Of a DNA stretch of 16,027 nt, positions 7,133-13,475 are shown piece by piece; position 1 is the stretch's first letter; each line of letters begins with the position of its first letter. This stretch comes from Alphaproteobacteria bacterium (GTDB lineage: Bacteria; Pseudomonadota; Alphaproteobacteria; Rhizobiales; Beijerinckiaceae): assembly GCA_009921785.1 (NCBI GenBank), contig RFXE01000017.1, forward strand, positions 1 through 16,027. Reading direction: 5' to 3'. Below the pieces are notes generated by a model, which saw nothing but the letters and a program-made list of their open reading frames with translations, was not told the origin of the DNA and searched no databases. The position numbers were made by a program, and so were the translations under genes.

Positions 7133-7447
7133 TCAGGATTGATAGGTTACAAGTCCCGGACGATGCTTCGGCTTCCGCCGAACGGGAACACTATCCTTGG
7201 AAGCCATGCGATCGGCAAGCAATTTCTCGAGTTTAAGCGTTGTTTCACGAATGCGCAAAACAGCGGCGTGGTCTTCGGGTGAACCCGGAACCCGGCCAGC
7301 AAAGCCTGAGAGCTCAGCATGAAGATCAAGCGTCAAGCGTTCTATGGCCTGTCGGTTCTCGTCCATGATTGAACGCTCAATCGCGGCGAGAATCTCTGCC
7401 GTGCGCCCTACCGCGTCGAGAAAGCCAATTTCGGTCATATGGTCCAC
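7133..7447 (-). CDS. Small helical protein, possible FlgN/FliT-like chaperone
   Basis: A 104-residue protein without signal peptide or membrane helix. It is predicted to be nearly all helical: FLDAVGRTAEILAAIERSIM, ENRQAIERLTLDLHAELSGFAGRV, and DHAAVLRIRETTLKLEKLLADRM. A basic, flexible tail (RRKPKHRP) follows. Small acidic helical hairpins next to flgA are often FlgN-type chaperones for hook-filament junction proteins. The sequence is not close enough for recognition, so this is only a suggestion. A GTG start at 7447 has GGGA eight bases upstream; an ATG at 7438 is the other choice. It begins 15 bases after flgA and lies 40 bases before the last gene of the operon, so it is likely co-transcribed. 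Confidence 0.75.
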   Translation of the reverse strand: MDHMTEIGFLDAVGRTAEILAAIERSIMDENRQAIERLTLDLHAELSGFAGRVPGSPEDHAAVLRIRETTLKLEKLLADRMASKDSVPVRRKPKHRPGLVTYQS

Positions 7448-7462
7448 GGTACAAATCCCAAT

Positions 7463-8203
7463 TCAGCGAATGATCACGGTGCCGCTTTGCGCCACCCGAC
7501 CCGATAAAGCCACGCCACTTTTCACATTGCGGACGGAAATGAGGTCGCCCTCGAATCCATCTTCCTCGGCTCGCGCCGTCGCAGAAATTGAAAAGCCCTC
7601 ACCTTCCGCAATCAGGGTAATTGTTTCACCCTTCATCACCGTAGGCGCACGCGCAACATTGCGTGTCGTTAGCACATTGCCCGGTTGCAATGCCGAGACA
7701 AGGCGTAAACCAACGGCTTCGGAAACGCCTTTCATTAATGCGCCGCCTGGAGGTTGATTCGTGACCCGCTCTTCAAGCATATCACTTGTAAGAATAGTTC
7801 CCGCAGCGAGGGCAACGCGCGGCACAATAACATTCCATTGTTTAACCGGGCCACCTGCACTGACCGCACGCGGAACTGTTACCGTGGGTGGTGCTTCAAT
7901 GCCCTCAATACGAACTGTAAAATTCCATGACACTGGTGCTTTGCAAGTAACAACGAGACTTGAGCTATATGCACTTCGTGGCTGAACGAGGGGTGATGTC
8001 GCACAGGCGGCAACCTTCAAGCGATCATCCAACGGACCAATCTGCGCATCGGGTGGAAGGGCACGTCCGCTTGCCACGAAATAATCCTGCACAACGGTGC
8101 GAATATCATCGGCACCCCACATCGCGTCATCGGCGTGCGCAGTCATCGCGATCAAACTCACGAGAACAACGCCAAGAGATGCTTTGATGTAGCGAGAATT
8201 CAT
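7463..8203 (-). CDS. flgA: Flagellar P-ring assembly chaperone FlgA
   Basis: FlgA is a periplasmic chaperone required to build the P-ring (FlgI) around the rod. The 246-residue protein begins with a signal peptide (about 1-24, ending TAHA-DDA). The N-terminal domain has two cysteines (CATSPLV; VTCKAPVSWNFTVRI), typical for FlgA: they are spaced to form a disulphide. The SAF domain lies at about 125-185 (VIVPRVALAAGTILTSDMLEERVTNQPPGG...AVGLRLVSALQPGNVLTTRNV), and the C-terminal domain has VMKGETITLIAEGEGFSISATARAEEDGFEGDLISVRNVKSG, a clear FlgA ending. The start ATG overlaps the stop of the flgT-like gene as ATGA (8200-8203), so they are translationally coupled. Confidence 0.95.
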   Translation of the reverse strand: MNSRYIKASLGVVLVSLIAMTAHADDAMWGADDIRTVVQDYFVASGRALPPDAQIGPLDDRLKVAACATSPLVQPRSAYSSSLVVTCKAPVSWNFTVRIEGIEAPPTVTVPRAVSAGGPVKQWNVIVPRVALAAGTILTSDMLEERVTNQPPGGALMKGVSEAVGLRLVSALQPGNVLTTRNVARAPTVMKGETITLIAEGEGFSISATARAEEDGFEGDLISVRNVKSGVALSGRVAQSGTVIIR

Positions 8204-9300
8204 TGCAATAATACCGCGACGGAATTGGCATGAATTGCTGGCTTCGGTTTCATCAAACGCGCAACGGATTGGTTAGCGCCTGAGGATTCAACCCGAATAA
8301 TCTGCCATGAATTTTTTGTCTCGGACGGAAGCTCCACAAGGAAGTAGTCACCTGGCTTCACGCCATTAGCGGCGCCGGCAGATATCGTGGCTTTGTTTCC
8401 CGAGACAGACGTCACGACCGCGCGTACCGTATCGCATCCGACATGATCAGCAACTCGAGACGCGACTTGACGCCAAAGATCATCAAAACTGCCTGTTACA
8501 TTTGCAGGAAGCGGAATATCTGTTCCCCATAGATGCGTATCAAGCGGAACCATTGCGCTTTCAACAATACGCTCGCGCACCGCGCCGGTCATTGTATCGA
8601 CAACTTGCAAATCAGCTGTGACTTCAATGGCTGTTTCTTCAATGAAATCATTGCCGAGTCGCGCGCGTTCAAGCTTGACTGTTCCATCAAGGCGCAACAC
8701 CCCGGGTGTTGGGCGATAATTCTCGACAACTGCGAGATAAGCAAGATTCTGCTTCACGGCACTTGACGAATGCGTCACAGGATTAAAGCGACGATCATCA
8801 ACCGCGCGCAAGGCCGGCTCTTCATTCAGCACTGTAAAGAGACGCTCAACACCTTCACGGCCTTGACGTTCGACCTTGCCGCTCAATCCTGGTGCAACGC
8901 GCACATCGATTGCGCCAATGGCAACATCCGATTTTTTGGATGAAGCACATTCGCCTTCATCTGTATCGGCGAGCGCGTCAATCGTAACAACGAAATGATC
9001 GCCCTCACGGTGTTCGTCAAGGACTTGATAGCCCTTAAGCTGACCAGAAACGACGATTCCACTTTCTTCGCGCAACGTGCCCGCATCCGACACCATGGTT
9101 GATCCGCGGACCGACATACGAACTTGTCCCGCCGCATCGTAAAGTGCTTCAGCAAGAGCTGATTTACGCGCACCGGCAACATCGCCATTGGCAATCGCAG
9201 CGCGACCCACCGCATGCACAAGCCGCGTGCCTGCTATCGCGTGATCAACACCAAAGAGCGCGAGAAGTGTTGCGGCCAGAATGAAACGGAAGGACTTCAT
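8200..9300 (-). CDS. flgT: FlgT-like outer ring (H-ring) assembly protein
   Basis: A 366-residue exported protein with a signal peptide (about 1-23, ending AIA-GTR). Its layout follows FlgT, the Vibrio H-ring protein needed to assemble MotX/Y and the outer flagellar ring. There is an N-terminal domain with AVGRAAIANGDVAGARKSALAEALYDAAGQVRMSVRG. A middle domain follows (LAYLAVVENYRPTPGVLRLDGTVKLERARLG...), then a C-terminal SH3-like part (VVTSVSGNKATISAGAANGVKPGDYFLVELPS). The AxGxAAI...ARxxALxxAxxxA pattern is the best recognised piece. It is between the lipoprotein gene flgP (10-base gap) and flgA (4-base overlap). Family and context agree, but sequence identity with the Vibrio protein was not computed. 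The ATG at 9300 has AAGAG eight bases upstream. Confidence 0.78.
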   Translation of the reverse strand: MKSFRFILAATLLALFGVDHAIAGTRLVHAVGRAAIANGDVAGARKSALAEALYDAAGQVRMSVRGSTMVSDAGTLREESGIVVSGQLKGYQVLDEHREGDHFVVTIDALADTDEGECASSKKSDVAIGAIDVRVAPGLSGKVERQGREGVERLFTVLNEEPALRAVDDRRFNPVTHSSSAVKQNLAYLAVVENYRPTPGVLRLDGTVKLERARLGNDFIEETAIEVTADLQVVDTMTGAVRERIVESAMVPLDTHLWGTDIPLPANVTGSFDDLWRQVASRVADHVGCDTVRAVVTSVSGNKATISAGAANGVKPGDYFLVELPSETKNSWQIIRVESSGANQSVARLMKPKPAIHANSVAVLLQ

Positions 9301-9310
9301 TGTGACACTC

Positions 9311-9790
9311 TTAGTGATATTTCGGAGCGCCTTGCGCCGTCATGGCGGCAGCGTCCGACGCATCAATTTCAAGGATGGTTTCGTAGATGTCGCTCTTGAT
9401 CGGACCGATCGAGACGGTGCGTGCACTGCGGACAATGCCAGCAACCGTGCCACGCAACGTATCTGCCTGCATCACGCCTTCTGAAAGCGAGGCATAGGAA
9501 TTCACATCAAGACCATAAATCTTTTCGGCAAGTTCGCGCATGGCCATGAGCCGTGACGCCCGGATCGCCATCAATTGCTTCTGCACCCGCGTCCGGCCGG
9601 GTTGGATAGAAATCGCTGCGTAGCCAATACCCCGAATAGCACCGGTGTCGACAGGAGCCGCTGTCGGGGACGTCGCAGATGCCGGGGCCGCTGCAGCCAT
9701 CTTGGTCTTATCGGTCGCCGTGGCGCAGCCTGAAAGGAAAGCCCCGGAAAGAGCGAGGGTGGCAAAAAGCCCAAAATGGGAAAGTTTCAC
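9311..9790 (-). CDS. flgP: FlgP-like flagellar outer-membrane lipoprotein
   Basis: A 159-residue lipoprotein. The signal peptide ends in the lipobox LSGC, with lipidated Cys22 (MKLSHFGLFATLALSGAFL-SGC). A low-complexity Ala/Thr/Pro linker (about 24-48) is followed by an LPP20/FlgP-type domain: QKQLMAIRASRLMAMRELAEKIYGLDVNSYASLSEGVMQADTLRGTVAGIV is the family signature (R-A-x-R-A-A-x-x-x-A-x-R-x-L-A-E-x-I-Y-G). In Vibrio and Campylobacter, FlgP proteins build a basal disk or outer ring at the outer membrane. The start is a GTG at 9790 with AAGGA nine bases upstream. A sigma-54-type promoter is 78 bases upstream (9868-9883). It is first in the operon flgP-flgT-flgA-two small genes. FlgO was not seen in the window. 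Confidence 0.8.
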   Translation of the reverse strand: MKLSHFGLFATLALSGAFLSGCATATDKTKMAAAAPASATSPTAAPVDTGAIRGIGYAAISIQPGRTRVQKQLMAIRASRLMAMRELAEKIYGLDVNSYASLSEGVMQADTLRGTVAGIVRSARTVSIGPIKSDIYETILEIDASDAAAMTAQGAPKYH

Positions 9791-9867
9791 GGCGGTATAT
9801 CCTTTGCAGGCTCGGGGTCACGCAGATAGCGCAACCCGCGCATCGAGAAATCGGTCAGAACCCTTTC

Positions 9868-9883
9868 AGCAAATTCCGTGCCG
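9868..9883 (-). promoter_or_regulatory. Sigma-54 (-24/-12) promoter candidate of flgP operon
   Basis: On the minus strand the bases read CGGCACG-GAAT-TTGCT, differing from the consensus TGGCACG-N4-TTGCW at only the first position. The GG-to-GC distance is the required 12 bases. Transcription would start near 9857, about 67 bases before the flgP GTG. It should drive the whole flgP-flgT-flgA operon. Confidence 0.75.
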
Positions 9884-9887
9884 AGCG

Positions 9888-9896
9888 GGTTAAACC
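9888..9896. promoter_or_regulatory. GGTTAAACC near-palindrome, possible operator
   Basis: The 9-base sequence GGTTAAACC (near-palindromic, central A) lies between the two divergent sigma-54-type promoters. The identical 9-mer occurs at 15329-15337, just upstream of the third sigma-54 promoter. It may be a binding site of a flagellar regulator. Two copies are thin evidence, and it may be chance. Confidence 0.3.
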
Positions 9897-9912
9897 AACA
9901 AAATTTTCTCGC

Positions 9913-9928
9913 TGGCATACCCTTTGCT
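9913..9928 (+). promoter_or_regulatory. Sigma-54 (-24/-12) promoter candidate of flhA operon
   Basis: The sequence TGGCATA-CCCT-TTGCT has the -24 GG and -12 GC 12 bases apart and matches the sigma-54 consensus except for TA in place of CG at the end of the first block. The expected start of transcription is about 9939, some 88 bases before the GTG of flhA. It probably drives flhA, flhF and the flhG-fliA fusion. Confidence 0.7.
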
Positions 9929-10026
9929 TTTACCTACCCGAACCACCGCCAAACCCTCCGCAAACAGGGCCAAAGCGGTTGATTTGAACCATTTCGTCGG
10001 GATTCCGACACAAGGCGGGTAGTGAA

Positions 10027-12132
10027 GTGAGCGACGCACTGTCGATAAACCAACAGGGGAACGTGGGGCGCTGGGCGCAGTCCCTCATGCTGCCCGTCGC
10101 GTTGGTCGCCTTCATCGTCATGATGGTCGTGCCGATTCCGCCTTTCCTGCTCGATGTCTTCTTCACGCTAAATATTGTCATCTCGCTGTCGATCTTGATG
10201 GTGAGCGTGAATATGTATCGACCGCTCGATTTCTCGGCCTTCCCGACCATTCTGCTCTTCGCCACAATCTTGCGTCTGGCGCTCAACGTTGCCTCGGCCC
10301 GTGTGGTCCTTGTCCACGGTCATGAAGGCACGACGGCAGCCGGCCATGTCATTGAATCATTTGGTGAATTTGTCATCGGCGGCAATTTCGTTGTCGGTAT
10401 TCTCGTCTTCATCATCTTGATGGTGATCAATCTCGTCGTGATCGTGAAGGGTACCGGCCGCGTTTCAGAAGTCGCCGCGCGCTTCACGCTTGACGCCATG
10501 CCCGGCAAACAAATGGCAATCGACGCCGATCTCAATGCCGGAATCATCACTCCCGATGTCGCACGCAAACGTCGCGAAGACGTTGCCCGCGAGTCCGATT
10601 TCTATGGTTCGATGGACGGTGCGACGAAATTCGTAAAAGGCGACGCCATTGCCGGCGTTATGATTCTTGCGGTCAATATCATTGGCGGCCTGATCATCGG
10701 CATGGTTCAGCATGGACTGCCCGCCAGCGAAGCAGCATCAACTTACGTGACGCTGACCATCGGTGACGGCCTCGTTGCCCAGATCCCGTCGCTTCTCTTA
10801 TCGATCGCCACCGCCGTGATCGTGACACGCGAATCGGGTGAGTCCGATTTGTCAAAAACCCTCGCGCGTCAAATTGGTTCACGTCGCGCTTGGTATCCCG
10901 TTGCCGGTATTCTTGCCTTGATCGGTATTTTGCCCGGAATGCCCAATCTTCTCTTCCTCACAGCCGCAGCGGGTGCCGCCGCGATCGCTCATTTCGCTAA
11001 TAAGCGTGACAAGAAAGAAGCAGAAGCGCTTGCTCTCGAAGCTGCAAAGCCTGCTCTCGGCCTTGAAAGCAGCGCTAATGACGAAGATAAAAATGAAGTT
11101 ACAATTAGTGATGTAGCCAATACTACACCGCTGCTCATTGAAGTCGGTTATGGACTTATTCCGCTCATAGAAGATGCGACGCGCGGCGCACTCGTTTCAC
11201 GCATTACAGGTATTCGTAAGCAAGTCTCGCGCGATCTCGGATTTATTGTTCCGCAAGTGCGCATACGCGATAATCTCTCTTTGATGCCGTCGGCCTATCG
11301 CATCACGATTGCCGGTGTTATTGCGGCCGAAGATCAAGTCATCAACGGCAAGCTTCTCGCCATTCAGGGCGCGAATTCGAATGTCGTTCTGCCAGGTCAA
11401 AAAGTGAAAGATCCGACATTCGGCCTTGACGCTGTCTGGATCGATCCGGCCGACAAGCCTCGTGCGCTTGCCGCTGACTATACAGTGGTCGATGCCGGAA
11501 CCGTCATTGCAACCCATCTTCATCAACTCTTGATGCAACGCGGCTCAGATCTTCTTGGTCAAGATGATGTGCAGGACATTATCGATCATTTTGCAAAAAC
11601 AGCGCCTAACCTTGTTCAGGGTGTCGTTCCAAAAATCGTGTCCTTGCCGCAGCTCACCCAAGTGTTGAAAGCGCTTGTGGCAGAGCAGATTCCGATTGCT
11701 GACATGAAGCGGATTCTTGAGGCTGTTTCGAGTGCAAAAGGCCGCGAAACGGATGATCTTATTGAAGCCGCGCGTATTTCCCTCGGCCCAATTCTGATCC
11801 AACGCATTTCATCGCCGAAAGAAGAATTACCGATCGTCACACTCGATACAGGTCTTGAGCAATTGATGATCCAAAACGCAAAGCAAAATGGTGCTTTGGG
11901 CAATGCAATTGAACCCGGTCTTGCCCGCAAATTGATGGAAGCTTTTGAAGAACAATCGAATCTCTTGGCGAAAACTGGAAAAACACTCGTCGTTGTTACG
12001 ACGCCGATTTTGCGCCGCGAACTTGCAACCCTTGTCAGACAGGCCGCAGCCGATGGTCTCGTTCTGTCATTCAAGGAACTTCCCGAAACGAAACGTATCA
12101 ATGTAGTTGCCGTAATCGGCGGCGCGTCCTGA
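10027..12132 (+). CDS. flhA: Flagellar export apparatus protein FlhA
   Basis: FlhA is the export-gate energy converter with a cytoplasmic nonamer ring that docks chaperone-substrate complexes. The 701-residue length is normal. The N-terminal half has about eight hydrophobic helices. The family signature GRVSEVAARFTLDAMPGKQ...IDADLNAG (about 144-171) is present, with the cytoplasmic FHIPEP loop (RREDVARESDFYGSMDGATKFVKGDAIAG) behind it. The C-terminal soluble domain (about 350-701) has LIEVGYGLIPLIED, RDNLSLMPSAYRITIAG and the PLLIRRELATLVRQ-type end, here TPILRRELATLVRQ. The start is a GTG at 10027, after a GGCGGG stretch; no upstream ATG gives a better start. A sigma-54-type promoter is at 9913-9928. 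flhF follows 12 bases after the stop. Confidence 0.97.
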   Translation: MSDALSINQQGNVGRWAQSLMLPVALVAFIVMMVVPIPPFLLDVFFTLNIVISLSILMVSVNMYRPLDFSAFPTILLFATILRLALNVASARVVLVHGHEGTTAAGHVIESFGEFVIGGNFVVGILVFIILMVINLVVIVKGTGRVSEVAARFTLDAMPGKQMAIDADLNAGIITPDVARKRREDVARESDFYGSMDGATKFVKGDAIAGVMILAVNIIGGLIIGMVQHGLPASEAASTYVTLTIGDGLVAQIPSLLLSIATAVIVTRESGESDLSKTLARQIGSRRAWYPVAGILALIGILPGMPNLLFLTAAAGAAAIAHFANKRDKKEAEALALEAAKPALGLESSANDEDKNEVTISDVANTTPLLIEVGYGLIPLIEDATRGALVSRITGIRKQVSRDLGFIVPQVRIRDNLSLMPSAYRITIAGVIAAEDQVINGKLLAIQGANSNVVLPGQKVKDPTFGLDAVWIDPADKPRALAADYTVVDAGTVIATHLHQLLMQRGSDLLGQDDVQDIIDHFAKTAPNLVQGVVPKIVSLPQLTQVLKALVAEQIPIADMKRILEAVSSAKGRETDDLIEAARISLGPILIQRISSPKEELPIVTLDTGLEQLMIQNAKQNGALGNAIEPGLARKLMEAFEEQSNLLAKTGKTLVVVTTPILRRELATLVRQAAADGLVLSFKELPETKRINVVAVIGGAS

Positions 12133-12136
12133 GGAG
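12132..12136 (+). promoter_or_regulatory. Ribosome binding site of flhF
   Basis: AGGAG lies eight bases before the ATG at 12145 and overlaps the TGA of flhA. It favours 12145 over the second ATG at 12148 as the start of flhF, although both are possible. Confidence 0.7.
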
Positions 12137-12144
12137 ACTAAATT

Positions 12145-13440
12145 ATGATGCAACGTACCAAAATCGTAGCAGAAGATAGTCGCGAAGCTATGGCCCGTAT
12201 CATGCGGGACTTTGGCGAAGACGCCGTCATTCTTTCAACGCGCAAAGTGCCCGGCGGCATTGAGATCGTTGCAGGTCACCCTCAAAAAGGTGCGGCAAAA
12301 TTTGATATCGATGACGAAGAGCCGACTTTGACACGCTTAAAGAAGGCGCAGAAGAAGCAGCAATCTGACATCATCGCCGAACGCACAACGGATGTTCTCA
12401 AAAAGCCAAGCGCCTCAAAAAGCGCTTCGCAGAAATTTGCCGACATTCTTCTTGAAAGCGGACGCGCTGAAGAACTCCTTCGTCCCTCCGGCTTCCAATT
12501 CCGCCCGGCACCTGCCGGCAAAGTAGCGGCGCAAAAGGTCGAGGAACCACAAGTTGAGGCAAAGCCCGTCAACGAAGAAAAGCCCGTTATTACTGCACCG
12601 CTCGATGATCGCCGACTTGAAGCGATTGAACAATCGGTCAAAGAAATTCGCGCTATGCTTGGCCAAGAGGTCATGATGAGCGGTTTGAAATCCGCAGGCG
12701 CTTCACCCGCTTTGATTTCAGTGTTTCTCGCGCAATCAGGCGCCTTGGCATCGATTGATCCGGATCGCCGCTTTGCAAAATTCCTCGCTGATCGCATGCT
12801 CCATAAATCGCCCCCGAAACTGACCGGCGGCCCCCGCGTTGTCCTGACTTTGGGACCGAGCGGCTCGGGCAAGACAACATTGCTCGCCCAATTGGCTGCC
12901 AAGGCGCGCATTGAATCGCCTGATGAGCGCCTAACTTTTGTGAATGCTGACGCCAATCGCTTTGGTGCCGCCGAGCAATTGCGCGCTTATGGCAAAATTC
13001 TCGATGTGCCTGTGATCGATGTCGAACATCCGTCTGAACTCGCCAAGCTGACAACCAATTCTGGTCAGCGCCTCTCGCTCTTCATCGACATGCCGAGTCA
13101 GCCGCATGAAAATGGTGTGTTGCTCGACATTCTTGAGCGTCACCGCGACGAGTTGCCAGAAATGTATAGTGTGGGCGCGATTGCCGCCAATCTATCAACC
13201 GATGCGGTTGATCGGATGCTCTCTCGCTATCCTAATCTTGACGCGCTGGCTTTGACGAAACTCGATGAAGCCCCGCTCCCGCTTTCAACCTTCAGCCTTT
13301 TGAGCTTACGCGGACCAGGCGTTGCCTTTCTTGCGTCAACCTCTCATCTTGTGAAAGGGTTGATGGAGCCTGATTCGGACATGCTCGAAAGCGTCATTCA
13401 TTCGAGCCTCGTCGGCAGCGAAGCTGAACAGCTGAACTGA
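12145..13440 (+). CDS. flhF: Flagellar SRP-like GTPase FlhF, with degenerate G3
   Basis: FlhF is an SRP/FtsY-type GTPase that marks the pole or site for flagellar assembly. The 431-residue protein has an N-terminal B domain (KIVAEDSREAMARIMRDFGEDAVILSTRKV, about 6-35), a long charged linker, and an NG domain from about 150. The P-loop is intact: GPSGSGKT at 237-244. The FlhF-type motif DANRFGAAEQLRAYG (269-283) corresponds to the usual DTYRIGAVEQLKTYA. The G4 motif TKLDEA is at 371-376. The G3 motif, normally DTAG, reads DMPS (315-318). The usual C-terminal TNGQxVPxDL region is replaced by ASTSHLVKGLMEPD. It may thus bind GTP but hydrolyse it poorly; this is inferred. The ATG at 12145 has AGGAG eight bases upstream. 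The fused gene starts 35 bases downstream. Confidence 0.92.
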   Translation: MMQRTKIVAEDSREAMARIMRDFGEDAVILSTRKVPGGIEIVAGHPQKGAAKFDIDDEEPTLTRLKKAQKKQQSDIIAERTTDVLKKPSASKSASQKFADILLESGRAEELLRPSGFQFRPAPAGKVAAQKVEEPQVEAKPVNEEKPVITAPLDDRRLEAIEQSVKEIRAMLGQEVMMSGLKSAGASPALISVFLAQSGALASIDPDRRFAKFLADRMLHKSPPKLTGGPRVVLTLGPSGSGKTTLLAQLAAKARIESPDERLTFVNADANRFGAAEQLRAYGKILDVPVIDVEHPSELAKLTTNSGQRLSLFIDMPSQPHENGVLLDILERHRDELPEMYSVGAIAANLSTDAVDRMLSRYPNLDALALTKLDEAPLPLSTFSLLSLRGPGVAFLASTSHLVKGLMEPDSDMLESVIHSSLVGSEAEQLN

Positions 13441-13475
13441 CCTTTTTGTTTATCGTGTAGCGTTGGTAGCGTATC

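Larger units (their letters stand above)
9791..10026. other. Divergent regulatory region between flgP and flhA
   Basis: This 236-base gap separates the divergent flgP operon (minus) and flhA (plus). It holds one sigma-54-type promoter on each strand (9868-9883 minus; 9913-9928 plus). Their facing -24 elements are 29 bases apart (9884-9912), with a GGTTAAACC near-palindrome in between. No gene is supported. The region after 9928 is GC-rich leader to the GTG of flhA. Confidence 0.75.

Noticed and set aside
12282..12956. 224-codon minus-strand frame opposite flhF
   Set aside because: Serine/arginine-rich antisense shadow of flhF, which has clear GTPase motifs and a ribosome site.
13441..13475. 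Possible terminator between flhF and the fusion (T run CCTTTTTG)
   Set aside because: No stable hairpin precedes the T run; only a short AGCTGAACAGCT repeat is seen. The genes are probably co-transcribed.
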